Source: Mesorhizobium onobrychidis
Lineage (GTDB): Bacteria; Pseudomonadota; Alphaproteobacteria; Rhizobiales; Rhizobiaceae
Direction: 5' to 3'
Length of the DNA: 64,000 nucleotides
NCBI RefSeq assembly: GCF_024707545.1
Contig: NZ_CP062229.1
Span: 2,275,501 to 2,339,500 of the forward strand
Made by a program: the position numbers and the translations under genes. Below the pieces are notes generated by a model. That model saw nothing but the letters and a program-made list of their open reading frames with translations, did not search any database and was not told the origin of the DNA. Shown in pieces: positions 33,618 to 42,225 of this stretch. Numbering within the stretch: the stretch's first letter is position 1; each line of letters opens with the position of its first letter.

Positions 33618-33956
33618 TCAAGTCCCGGAGCGACGCAGGCGGTACGCCATCTGCGACAACTCACCTTCGCCGAAAATCCGGTCCAACGTGTTGAGAAGTT
33701 CGCGCACGGCATCGGATTTGCAGGAATAGTAGATCATCTGCCGGTCGCGCCGGGTCTCGACGAGATCGAGCGCCCGCAGTTTGGCCAGATGCTGTGACAG
33801 GGCGGATTGGCTGAGCAGAACCTTCTCGGCGATAGCACCGACCGACATTTCACCGTCGGCCAGATAGTTCATGATCAACAGTCGTTTCTCGTTGCCCATC
33901 AGCGTCAGAAACGCAGCCGCTGATTCGGCATTGGCGATTAGCTTTTTCGAGACCAT
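33618..33956 (-). CDS. ArsR family regulator, NolR-like
   Basis: 112 aa. The winged helix is typical of the ArsR/SmtB family: FLTLMGNEKRLLIMNYLADG, MSVGAIAEKVLLSQSALSQH, LAKLRALDLVETRRDRQMIY. This resembles NolR of Sinorhizobium, which represses nodulation and other genes, more than metal sensors; the usual metal-binding cysteines are absent (one Cys, YYSCKSDA). Three GANTC sites lie upstream at 34008-34046. Whether it controls nodulation here is unknown. Confidence 0.85.
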   Translation of the reverse strand: MVSKKLIANAESAAAFLTLMGNEKRLLIMNYLADGEMSVGAIAEKVLLSQSALSQHLAKLRALDLVETRRDRQMIYYSCKSDAVRELLNTLDRIFGEGELSQMAYRLRRSGT

Positions 33957-34111
33957 CGATCCCCCACACCTTCCTGCTCATCCGGCGCTATGGGGGCAAT
34001 AGCGTCTGATTCCATAGACTCACTCGCGAATGTGCGCTGGCGATTCAACGCTACCGGGAAAGGGTAGAACATTTCACTCAAACCTCAAGACTTGCTTTCG
34101 ACCCGACACGA

Positions 34112-34900
34112 TTAACTGTCGGACTGTGTTTCGTCTGCAACTCGGCCGGTCTTTGCCATGTCGACCAGAACACGCCTGAGCTCACGCGCTGTCCTCAGTG
34201 GCTCGGGGAAGAAGACCCGGCAGACATCGTCGCCCAATGCCAGGTCCATGCCGTCGGCGTCGAAGCCGGTGATGGCCCAGCCGTCGCCTGCGGCCTCGGC
34301 GAAATGGCGCGCGTAGACGGCAATTGCGTCGCTATGGTCGGCATTCATATGGTCGAGGGCGGATTGTTCACCAGCGGCAAGCTCTTCGACGATCGGAGCG
34401 GTCGTGACCAGATCGGTGCGCTCGAGCAAGTAGGCCTTGCCGAAGCCGCCGTTGAGACTGGCCCGCTCCGGCTCGAGGCGGAAGATCGAGAAATCGCCAA
34501 GTCCGGCATAGAGCTTCGCCTTGGGGTTGCGGTTGAGATAGCGCCGTTCGGCGCGGGCGTGCTCGCCGGATCCACGCTCAAGCCGTGCTGCCCGACAGAC
34601 GAGCGTCAACCGCGGGTGTGCCAGCGGGTCGCCTCTGCCGGGCTCGCCGACAAGCAGCGAACAACGCGGGTCGGTAAGGATCGCGCCGGTATGGGCGGAC
34701 AGCATCGAGACAAGGATCAGCGGCGCGCCGTCGATATCGGTGGCGACACCAACCCTGCTGGCTAGCGGCGAACCGGTCCCGGGCTCGATCACCGCCAGCG
34801 CGCCGAAACGGGCGCTGCGGATCAGCGTCTTCGCCAGCCTGATCGCTTCGGCGTCGGTCTCGCGGATCACGTCCTTTTTTCGGTCGTCCAAAATCCACAC
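34112..34900 (-). CDS. HugZ-like pyridoxamine oxidase-fold protein
   Basis: 262 aa with a GTG start. The N-terminal split barrel (LIRSARFGALAVIEPGTGSP, LASRVGVATDIDGAPLILVS) is the FMN- or haem-binding fold, and the C-terminal DUF2470 part carries DHMNADHSDAIAVYARH. Together they match HugZ proteins, which bind or degrade haem. No haem uptake genes are adjacent, so the role could also be general redox. It precedes no operon partner. Confidence 0.85.
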   Translation of the reverse strand: MWILDDRKKDVIRETDAEAIRLAKTLIRSARFGALAVIEPGTGSPLASRVGVATDIDGAPLILVSMLSAHTGAILTDPRCSLLVGEPGRGDPLAHPRLTLVCRAARLERGSGEHARAERRYLNRNPKAKLYAGLGDFSIFRLEPERASLNGGFGKAYLLERTDLVTTAPIVEELAAGEQSALDHMNADHSDAIAVYARHFAEAAGDGWAITGFDADGMDLALGDDVCRVFFPEPLRTARELRRVLVDMAKTGRVADETQSDS

Positions 34901-34930
34901 CGTCTTAAGCTGATTTGTATTCTCCGGTTA

Positions 34931-36103
34931 TCAACCCATCACACCGGATTTGACAAGGGCCTCAGTTTCGCTTTCCGAAAGGCCGAAGCGTGCCAGCACG
35001 GTCGCCGCCTGACAATCGTGATCGGCCGGCATGGTGGCAAGCGTCGGCCGGGAGCGCGAAAAGCGCGGCGCCGGGGCGGGGCGCTCAAGCGCACCCGACG
35101 TCACAAAGGCCTTGCGAGCGCGATTGTGCGGATGATCCCTGGCTTCCCGCAACGACAGAACCGGTGCAACGCAAGCATCGGTCGCAGCAAAGAGACGGTC
35201 CCAGTCGTCCCGTGTCTTCTGCCCGACCCGATCGACAATGGCAGCGCGCATCTGCGGCCACAACGTCCTGTCGTATTGGCCGTGCACAAAACGCTCGTCG
35301 AGCGGCAGCAGTCTTGCGAATTCAGCGAAGAACCGGGGTTCAAGGCAGCCGACGGCGACGTGGCGTGCGTCCGCCGTCTCATAGGTGTCATAGAAGGGCG
35401 CGCCGGAATCGAGCAGGTTCGCGGCGCGCGTGTCACTCCACAGGCCCGCTGCCATCAAGGCGTGCACAGGTGCCGCCAGCATCGAAGCGCCCTCAGTCAT
35501 CGCGGCATCGATCACCTGGCCCCTGCCGGAGCGCGAACGCTCAAACAGGGCGGCCAGTGCGCCGGCAACCAGCATCACGGCGCCGCCGCCATAGTCGGCA
35601 ACGAGGTTGAGCGGTGGGACTGGCCGGCTTCCTTCCTGGCCGATGGTGTGCAGCACACCCGAATAGGCGAGGTAGGTGATGTCGTGGCCGGCACGACCCG
35701 ATAGCGGTCCGTCCTGGCCGAACCCCGTCATGCGGCCGTAGATCAGCGCCGGGTTGCGCGCCAATGCCGCATCCGGCCCGAGACCAAACCGCTCCATGAC
35801 ATCGGGACGAAACCCTTCGACCAGAATGTCGGCCTTTTCGGCAAGGCGCAGCACCAATTCGGCGCCTTCCCAGCGCCTTAGGTCAATCCGCAGGATGGAG
35901 CGGCCGTGACGGTCGATGTCGTATTCATCCGGTAGCGACAGGAACGGCTGGGTCGACCCAATCCGCTCGATGCGCAGCACCTCGGCTCCCATCTCCGACA
36001 GCATCAGGCCGGCCAGCGGCACCGGTCCAATCCCGGCCATCTCGATCACCGTCAGGCCGGCGAGCGGGCCGGTCTTCGCCTGCGGCGAGACTTCGGCACT
36101 CAT
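34931..36103 (-). CDS. CaiB/BaiF family CoA-transferase (alpha-methylacyl-CoA racemase-like)
   Basis: 390 aa. LAGLTVIEMAGIGPVPLAGL at the start and ADILVEGFRPDVMERFGLGP, GRMTGFGQDGPLSGRAGHDI are family signatures; the Asp in GHDITY is the catalytic residue. The EGFRP plus short length (about 390) suits alpha-methylacyl-CoA racemase rather than carnitine CoA-transferase. It follows the dehydrogenase gene by 6 bp, so both probably work in breakdown of branched or modified fatty acyl-CoA. Confidence 0.87.
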   Translation of the reverse strand: MSAEVSPQAKTGPLAGLTVIEMAGIGPVPLAGLMLSEMGAEVLRIERIGSTQPFLSLPDEYDIDRHGRSILRIDLRRWEGAELVLRLAEKADILVEGFRPDVMERFGLGPDAALARNPALIYGRMTGFGQDGPLSGRAGHDITYLAYSGVLHTIGQEGSRPVPPLNLVADYGGGAVMLVAGALAALFERSRSGRGQVIDAAMTEGASMLAAPVHALMAAGLWSDTRAANLLDSGAPFYDTYETADARHVAVGCLEPRFFAEFARLLPLDERFVHGQYDRTLWPQMRAAIVDRVGQKTRDDWDRLFAATDACVAPVLSLREARDHPHNRARKAFVTSGALERPAPAPRFSRSRPTLATMPADHDCQAATVLARFGLSESETEALVKSGVMG

Positions 36104-36109
36104 GATCGA

Positions 36110-36871
36110 CTACTTCGGCGCCATGCGGATGGCGCCGTCGAGGCGGATGATCTCGCCGTTGAGCATCTGGTTTTCGACGATGTGCAGCACAAGGGCCGCA
36201 TATTCGGAAGGCTCGCCGAGACGGGACGGGAAGGGCACCGCGGCGCCCAGCGAATCCTGCACCTCTTGCGGCATGCCGGCCATCATCGGCGTCTTGAAGA
36301 TTCCGGGCGCGATGGTGCAGACGCGAATGCCCGACCGGGCAAGGTCGCGCGCCACCGGCAGCGTCATGCCGACGACGCCGCCCTTGGAGGCTGAATAGGC
36401 GGCCTGGCCGATTTGACCGTCATAGGCGGCGACCGATGCCGTGTTGACTATGACGCCGCGCTCGCCGCCCTCCAGCGGCTCAAGCTTCGCGGCCCGGTCG
36501 GCAACGAGGCGGATCATGTTGAAGGTGCCAATCAGATTGACCTCGATCACCTTGCGGTACTGATCGAGCGGGTGCGGACCGTCCTTGCCGATCGTCTTCA
36601 TGCCGATGGCGATGCCGGCGCAATTGACCAGGATACGGGGTTCGCCGAACTTTTTTACCACTTCCGCCACGCAAGCAGCTCCGCCGTCGGCGCTGCTTAC
36701 GTCGCATTGGATGGCGATGCCGCCGATATCGGCCGCAATCTTCGCCGCACGCTCGATGCCGAGGTCGAGGATTGCAACGCCGGCGCCCTTCGCGGCCAGT
36801 GCACGCGCCGTCGCTTCGCCGAGGCCGGAGCCGCCGCCGGTGACGATCGCAATCTGGCCGTTCGGGTTCAT
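36110..36871 (-). CDS. Short-chain dehydrogenase (3-hydroxyacyl-CoA dehydrogenase type 2-like)
   Basis: 253 aa. The NAD site [15 protein letters not shown] is at 11-25, NCAGIA near 82, and the active site Ser and YSASK (Tyr, Lys) at about 155-172. The closest pattern is the HSD17B10-type 3-hydroxyacyl-CoA dehydrogenase. GAGGGAGG before the ATG is a strong ribosome site. It is the first gene of an operon with the CaiB-type gene, which supports an acyl-CoA substrate. Confidence 0.87.
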   Translation of the reverse strand: MNPNGQIAIVTGGGSGLGEATARALAAKGAGVAILDLGIERAAKIAADIGGIAIQCDVSSADGGAACVAEVVKKFGEPRILVNCAGIAIGMKTIGKDGPHPLDQYRKVIEVNLIGTFNMIRLVADRAAKLEPLEGGERGVIVNTASVAAYDGQIGQAAYSASKGGVVGMTLPVARDLARSGIRVCTIAPGIFKTPMMAGMPQEVQDSLGAAVPFPSRLGEPSEYAALVLHIVENQMLNGEIIRLDGAIRMAPK

Positions 36872-36886
36872 GCCAGCGTCCTCCCT

Positions 36887-37094
36887 CTAAAGCGCGTCGA
36901 ATTGAAACGGACTCAATCGACGCGCTTTAGGCTTTTGTTTTTAAGCATGTCGTTATCCCAAAACCGCTGCGCACTTTTGGGCGATATGCACTACAGCGCC
37001 GCGCGTCCTTTCGGACGCGCAAAGGACGCTGTAGCACTTTATTTGCGCATGATCCTTTCCGAAAATCGATTCCAATTTTCGGGATTATGCGCTG
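36887..37094. repeat. Composite intergenic palindromic repeat cluster
   Basis: Three units follow each other: a 14-bp perfect stem (CTAAAGCGCGTCGA / TCGACGCGCTTTAG, 36887-36930), the CATGTCGTTATCCCAAAACC block shared with 33539, and CAGCG...CGCTG plus the TCCGAAAATCGATTCC unit related to 40480. It has the mosaic build of rhizobial RIME-like elements. Confidence 0.75.
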
Positions 37095-37146
37095 ACCGGC
37101 CACATGCTACGAAGCCCGACAGGACGGCGCAACAGCGTCGGGATGG

Positions 37147-37683
37147 TCACGCCATCGCGGCGACGTTCGCGGCAATCCTTGCCTGATCGGCGTGGCAAAC
37201 CTCCCCCACCAGCCTTGCCACCGCGCCCGGCACGATCTCATGCGACAAAAGCCGGTCGAGATCGACCGGGCGCGGCATGGAGATTTGCCCACGCGGGATT
37301 CTCTTGAAGCCGAGCGGGCCGTAATAGGGCTCGTCGCCGACAAGCATCACGGCCGGCATGCCGGCCTTGGCGGCGGCTTCCAGCGCGATCGTCACCAGCC
37401 GGCGGCCGATGCCGAGATTCTTGAAGGCCGGCCGCACGGCAAGCGGTCCGAGCATCAGCGCACGACCCGCGCCGGCCGCGATGCGCGTCATGCGCACCGA
37501 GGCGACAACGATTTTGCCATCGACGGCCACGAAGGACAAAGCGCGTTCATGCGGGCCGCCCTCACGGATCTTGTAGGCGCCCAGCACGAAACGGCCCGGC
37601 CCGAAGGCTTCGTCGTTGATGGATTCGATTTCGGGGTCATGCGCCGGAGTTTCCGGCAGGTATTTCACGTCGGCAAGGCTCAT
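37147..37683 (-). CDS. GNAT family N-acetyltransferase
   Basis: 178 aa. The acetyl-CoA site is LGPLAVRPAFKNLGIGRRLV (R/Q-x-x-G-x-G/A: RPAFKNLGIG), followed by AMLVGDEPYYGPLGFKRIP, the pattern of the YhbS-type acetyltransferases. The start at 37683 (MSLADVKYLPETPA) fits; the frame runs to 37722. The substrate is unknown. It is divergent from the hydroquinone reductase gene. Confidence 0.85.
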   Translation of the reverse strand: MSLADVKYLPETPAHDPEIESINDEAFGPGRFVLGAYKIREGGPHERALSFVAVDGKIVVASVRMTRIAAGAGRALMLGPLAVRPAFKNLGIGRRLVTIALEAAAKAGMPAVMLVGDEPYYGPLGFKRIPRGQISMPRPVDLDRLLSHEIVPGAVARLVGEVCHADQARIAANVAAMA

Positions 37684-37969
37684 GGTCTTTGCGTTCCGGT
37701 ATACGGGAAAGGTTTGCTGCAAACGGCAGCGTTCGCCAGTCAGCGCTTCATCAAGCGCGGGCGCCCTTTCGTCGTCGGTCGAACCGGATCAAAGCAAAGT
37801 CGAACATGCGGATTTTCCGCTAGCACCAATCTTCAGCCACTGCAATCGGCCGTTTCCACTGGCGCCCTTCGTTTGCTGCCCTGGCGATTGACGAACTGTT
37901 CAACGCCTGGCGATTTCCGCATCGTCGGTATGTGCCTACATCCCTATGAAGACGAAAGGACATCGCATG

Positions 37970-38956
37970 GGATTGCTGGTCGACGGCAAATGGCAGGACC
38001 GCGGGTACGACACCAAGGGCAGCGACGGCGAGTTCGTGCGGGCACAGTCGCAATGGCGCGACTGGGTCACCGTTGACGGTACGCCGGCCGAAGGCCGCAA
38101 GCGCGGCTTCAAGGCCGAGCCGGGCCGCTACCATCTCTATGTCTCGCTTGCCTGTCCCTGGGCGCACCGGACGCTGATCTTTCGAGCACTGAAGAAACTC
38201 GAGGACGTGATTTCCGTCTCGGTCGTCCATCATTTCATGGGCGCCAACGGCTGGACCTTCCTGGCCGAGGACGGCGCCACCGGAGACACGCTCTACGGTT
38301 TCGATTTCCTGCATCAGATCTACACCAAGGCCGATCCCGCCTATTCCGGCCGCGTGACGGTGCCGGTCCTGTGGGACAGGCGAGAACAAACAATCGTCTC
38401 CAATGAGTCCTCCGAGATCATCCGGATGCAAAATTCAGCCTTCGACAAATGGGGCGACGCCAGCCTCGATTTCTATCCGAAAGCACTGCGCGGCGAAATC
38501 GACGCAGTCAATGCGCTGGTCTATCCCTCAGTCAACAACGGCGTCTACCGCGCCGGCTTCGCCACGACGCAAGCGGCCTATGAGAAAGCGTTTGGCGAAC
38601 TGTTCTCGGCGCTCGATAAACTCGAGGATCGCCTATCTCGCCAGCGTTATCTCGTCGGTGACCGCATCACCGAGGCCGATTGGCGGCTGTTCACCACGCT
38701 GGTCCGCTTCGACCCGGTCTATGTCGGCCATTTCAAGTGCAACCTGCGCCGCATCGCCGACTATCCGAACCTGTCGAACTATCTGCGCGATCTCTATCAG
38801 GTCCCGGGCGTCGCTGGCACGGTGAGCCTGCACCACATCAAGGCGCACTATTACGGCAGCCACGAAACGATCAACCCGACGCACATCGTGCCGGTCGGAC
38901 CGGAACTGGACTACGCCGCGCCGCATGACCGCAATCGGTTCAGGAAGGCGGCGTGA
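37970..38956 (+). CDS. Glutathionyl-hydroquinone reductase
   Basis: 328 aa. This Xi-class glutathione transferase reduces glutathionyl-hydroquinones. The catalytic Cys is in SLACPWAHRTL (about 55), and the family blocks GRVTVPVLWDRREQTIVSNE (SNES) and NNGVYRAGFATTQAAYEKA are present. The C-terminus is full length. GAAAGGACATC precedes the ATG at 37970; an in-frame ATG at 37946 is less typical. It may detoxify quinones. Confidence 0.92.
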   Translation, partial: GLLVDGKWQDRGYDTKGSDGEFVRAQSQWRDWVTVDGTPAEGRKRGFKAEPGRYHLYVSLACPWAHRTLIFRALKKLEDVISVSVVHHFMGANGWTFLAEDGATGDTLYGFDFLHQIYTKADPAYSGRVTVPVLWDRREQTIVSNESSEIIRMQNSAFDKWGDASLDFYPKALRGEIDAVNALVYPSVNNGVYRAGFATTQAAYEKAFGELFSALDKLEDRLSRQRYLVGDRITEADWRLFTTLVRFDPVYVGHFKCNLRRIADYPNLSNYLRDLYQVPGVAGTVSLHHIKAHYYGSHETINPTHIVPVGPELDYAAPHDRNRFRKAA

Positions 38957-38957
38957 C

Positions 38958-39458
38958 CTACCAGTGGGGCGACGCCGCCTCGCCGCCAAAAATCTCGCCA
39001 ATCCGTCGCAACGTGGCCGGCGTCGTTCCTTCCGGCAGGCGGTCGAGCGGAAAGAATCCGGCTGCGGCGATCTCGCGGTCCGGCAGCTTCGGCGCCGTCT
39101 GATTGAACTGCTCGACCAAATAGAGGCCGACATGGTCGCGGCGGCTGGCCCGATGGTTGAAATGCATCGATTTCAGCACCGGCGGCGCGGTCAATGCAAT
39201 ATTGCCCTCCTCGGAGAGCTCGCGCGCCAGCGCCTCGATCATCGTCTCGCCCAGCTCGACGCCACCGCCGGGAAGCTGCCAGCCCGGTACATAGGTGTGG
39301 CGAATGAGGAAGACGGAATTGGACGTGCGGTCGTGGATCAGACCGCGCACCCCGAGCGTCATCGGCCGCCGCAGCACGAAATACAGATGAAACAGCCTTG
39401 CTCTGAGACCCGGCCAGCCGGCCTGGCGGAAAGCTTGCTCCGGATCGGGCCGCGTCAT
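38958..39458 (-). CDS. Nudix hydrolase
   Basis: 166 aa. It hydrolyses a nucleoside diphosphate linked to another group. The Nudix box is PGGGVELGETMIEALARELS followed by EEGNI; the Gly that usually precedes the last hydrophobic residue is Asn, a change seen in some alphaproteobacterial members. The metal ligands (REL.EE) are intact. The ATG at 39458 is preferred to a GTG at 39461. It is convergent with and 1 bp from the reductase gene. Confidence 0.88.
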   Translation of the reverse strand: MTRPDPEQAFRQAGWPGLRARLFHLYFVLRRPMTLGVRGLIHDRTSNSVFLIRHTYVPGWQLPGGGVELGETMIEALARELSEEGNIALTAPPVLKSMHFNHRASRRDHVGLYLVEQFNQTAPKLPDREIAAAGFFPLDRLPEGTTPATLRRIGEIFGGEAASPHW

Positions 39459-39511
39459 CACCCACGAAACCGTGGGTGGAAAGCAGCGCGCGCGTCGCTT
39501 ATGAAGAGAGG

Positions 39512-40426
39512 ATGTTCAGGCTCGCGCATATTTCCGATATCCATCTGGGACCGCTTCCCGGTGTAACCTATCGCGATCTCGCCTCCAAGCGCGTGGTCGG
39601 TTACGTCAACTGGCAGCGCAACCGCCGCCGCCATATGCGCGATGCCGTCATCGACACGATCGTCGCCGATATCAAGGCGAGCGCACCGGATCACCTTGCT
39701 GTCACCGGCGATCTGGTCAATCTGGCGCTCGATGGCGAGATCGAGATGGGCAAGCACTGGCTGGAGACGCTGGGTTCTCCCGATGATGTGTCGGTCGTTC
39801 CAGGAAACCACGACGCCTATGTGCCTGGCGCCTTCGACAAGGCCTGCCGGTCGTGGACGGCATGGATGACCGGCGACGGCGTCAATACGCCGATCGACCG
39901 CGACGCCTTTCCGTATCTGCGCGTGCGTGGCAACGTCGCGCTGATCGGTGTGACGACGGCGCGGGCCACGGCTCCGTTCATGGCCAACGGCTTCTTTCTG
40001 GAAGACCAGGCGGAAAGGCTGCGCGAAGTGCTCGATGCAACGGCCAAGCGCGGACTGTTCCGGGTGATCATGATCCACCATCCGCCAGTGCGCGGCGCCG
40101 TTTCGCAGCCCAAGCGGCTGTTCGGCATTGCCCGCTTCCACAAGGTCGTTCAGCGGCACGGGGCCGAGCTTGTGCTGCACGGCCATTCGCACGAGCCGAC
40201 GCTGTTTTCCATCAATGGGCGCGGCGCCAAAATTCCAGTGGTCGGCGTCGCCGCCGCAGGGCAGGCGCCAGGCGGCAGGCGGCCGGCGGCGCAATATAAT
40301 CTGTTGGAGATCGATGGCGAAAAGGACAATTGGCGGATCAGGCTGACGCGACGTGGCCTGACCGGGCCGGCCATCCCGCCTTCCGATCTGGAGATTCTGG
40401 AGCTTGGCGCGGACGCTATGGCCTAG
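39512..40426 (+). CDS. Metallophosphoesterase (calcineurin-like)
   Basis: 304 aa. The dimetal site is complete: HISDIHLG (D-x-H), VTGDLVN (GD), VVPGNHDAY (GNHD), MIHHPPV and LHGHSHE (GHxH). Length and the DxH at residue 10 fit cytoplasmic phosphodiesterases of the CpdA/Icc class. The substrate could be a cyclic nucleotide or another phosphodiester. GAAGAGAGG precedes the ATG at 39512. It is divergent from the Nudix gene. Confidence 0.9.
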   Translation: MFRLAHISDIHLGPLPGVTYRDLASKRVVGYVNWQRNRRRHMRDAVIDTIVADIKASAPDHLAVTGDLVNLALDGEIEMGKHWLETLGSPDDVSVVPGNHDAYVPGAFDKACRSWTAWMTGDGVNTPIDRDAFPYLRVRGNVALIGVTTARATAPFMANGFFLEDQAERLREVLDATAKRGLFRVIMIHHPPVRGAVSQPKRLFGIARFHKVVQRHGAELVLHGHSHEPTLFSINGRGAKIPVVGVAAAGQAPGGRRPAAQYNLLEIDGEKDNWRIRLTRRGLTGPAIPPSDLEILELGADAMA

Positions 40427-40544
40427 AGCCTGTTCCATCCCGATAGAATCGGGATGGGGCTCTATCTTTTTGTTTGACTATGATCTTTTCCGAGAACCGG
40501 TTTCCACTTTTCGCTACGCGGACCTTCGGTTCAGGATCATGGTC
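40427..40544. repeat. Palindromic intergenic repeat
   Basis: GAGCCTGTTCC-ATCCCGATAGAATCGGGAT-GGGGCTC forms a long hairpin, followed by TGATCTTTTCCGAGAACCGG and ...GGATCATGG, an outer inverted pair ATGATC...GATCAT. The ATCCCGAT unit recurs at 25209. Confidence 0.75.
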
Positions 40545-41160
40545 CAAAGCTCAGTCCCATCGCAACAAGGCGGTCCCAGAACAACACGATCGATACAGCC
40601 AGCCCGACCAGGGCGCCTGCGGCGATCAGGCCGAGACCGGAGAGAAACGCCGACCAACGCTTGCCGCGCGGGACGGATCGCAGTGGCGGCTCGGCTTCCG
40701 GGACCAAGGCACGCTTCAGGCCGGCGACAGCCTGCTCGACCCCGCCTTCCATCATTCTCTGGCGTTCGACGACGCGCTCCGCGACGTAGCGCGTCACTTG
40801 ATCGGCAACCGGTTTCATCTCGGTTGATTCGGCGAGCACCACCCGGCCGATGCGCGTATCCCTGAGGAAGCGATAGGTGCGGCGGTCGCGCCCCATGGCG
40901 ACATGGCTGACGGCGTCGATCCAGAGGCGCGGCTGCAGCCCGGACGAGACGGCGAAGTCGAAATTGTCCATGTCGGCGGGCACGTCGGCGAAGATGGGCG
41001 CGAGTTCGGCGGCAAGCAATTCCAGCCGCATGCGATGCGCCTCGCGCATGTCGACCACGACGTCGTCGCGGTCGGCGAAGGCGTTTTTCACGTCGCGAAT
41101 GGCGTCGGACAGTTTTCGCGACTGATCGATCTGGGTTATGTTCTCGCCTGCATCCTTCAT
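40537..41160 (-). CDS. Hypothetical conserved membrane-anchored protein
   Basis: 207 aa from the ATG at 41160 (MKDAGENITQIDQSRKLSDA). Residues 1-165 are polar with mixed helices and strands; residues about 175-195 (FLSGLGLIAAGALVGLAVSI) form one membrane helix near the C-terminus. Similar proteins are found in rhizobia without assigned function. The longer frame to 41259 is not typical. Confidence 0.7.
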   Translation of the reverse strand: MKDAGENITQIDQSRKLSDAIRDVKNAFADRDDVVVDMREAHRMRLELLAAELAPIFADVPADMDNFDFAVSSGLQPRLWIDAVSHVAMGRDRRTYRFLRDTRIGRVVLAESTEMKPVADQVTRYVAERVVERQRMMEGGVEQAVAGLKRALVPEAEPPLRSVPRGKRWSAFLSGLGLIAAGALVGLAVSIVLFWDRLVAMGLSFGP

Positions 41161-41281
41161 CGGCGTTTGCCTCGCGGGTTTGGTTAACACCGAATTAACA
41201 CAGCCGTCGGCAAAATGCACTTGCGAGATCGACAGCCCTTTAAGCGGCTTACCAGACAAAACCCGGCCCGAAGCCGTGCCC

Positions 41282-42103
41282 TCAGTCTTTGGCAGGGAGG
41301 GATCGATTCGCCGCGGCGGATTTTGGACGAAGCGGCCTGGCGCGACGTTTCATGTTGCGGCGGACGATCTCGGCGATCAGGCCGGGCGCTTCCTCGACCA
41401 GCATATGGCCGGCCTCCAACACGTGGTGCAGGTGGAAATGCGCCGGCAGACCATCGGCCTGTGTGAAGGGCAGCACCGCGTCGTCTGTCCCCCAAACCAC
41501 CATCACCGGCATGGTGAGCGTTTCGAGCCGTTCGCGCGGGATGACGCCCTGCCGATCACCCTTGGTCATGACAGCCGCGATCTCGACAAGTTTCTGCAAC
41601 TGGCCGGGACGCGCACGCATTTCGCCAAGCACATCCACGATGCGCTCCGAGGGCAGGCTTTGCGGTCCGGACATGGCGACGAGGCAGGCGCGAAGTTCGC
41701 TCTTGCCGGCAGCGGCGGCGTAACGGCGCAACAGCGGGCCATTGATCTCAGTCCCAAAACCGCCCGGCGCCAGAAGCGTCAGCGACGCTAACCTTTCGGG
41801 CTCGGCCAATGCCATCAGCACTGCCGCCGCTCCGCCCATCGAGTGGCCGACGAGATGCACCCTCCTAATTCTGCGTGCGGCGAGATCTGCAAGAACGGCC
41901 CGGGCGGCCGCCTTGGCCGGACCGCCACCCGGAAAATCGAGGGATAGCCCATGGCCCGGAAGATCATAGGCCAGCGTCCGTGAACCAAGTGCCAGTATCG
42001 AAATCACCTCATGCCAGTCGTCGTGGCAACCGCCGAAGCCATGCAGGAAGACAACCGTCTTCGGACCGGCGCCCCGTTCGGCAGCGTAAAGGGATGAAAT
42101 CAT
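41282..42103 (-). CDS. Alpha/beta hydrolase
   Basis: 273 aa. FLHGFGGCHDDWHEV gives the oxyanion region; the nucleophile Ser is in VGHSMGG (about 98), the acid Asp in WGTDDAVLPF and the His in LEAGHMLVEEAP. The C-terminal 20 residues are basic. Likely an esterase or dihydrolipoyl acetyltransferase-like hydrolase; the substrate is unknown. It stands alone. Confidence 0.88.
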   Translation of the reverse strand: MISSLYAAERGAGPKTVVFLHGFGGCHDDWHEVISILALGSRTLAYDLPGHGLSLDFPGGGPAKAAARAVLADLAARRIRRVHLVGHSMGGAAAVLMALAEPERLASLTLLAPGGFGTEINGPLLRRYAAAAGKSELRACLVAMSGPQSLPSERIVDVLGEMRARPGQLQKLVEIAAVMTKGDRQGVIPRERLETLTMPVMVVWGTDDAVLPFTQADGLPAHFHLHHVLEAGHMLVEEAPGLIAEIVRRNMKRRARPLRPKSAAANRSLPAKD

Positions 42104-42225
42104 GCAATTTTATGGTTTTATTGCAAAATCAACAGGATGCGAAATTCCAGATTGTGGCTGGATTGCGCCTTGCCCCAGCCGATGGCCAGTAAAATTTTCG
42201 CGATCAGCTGTGCTAATTTAGAAAG

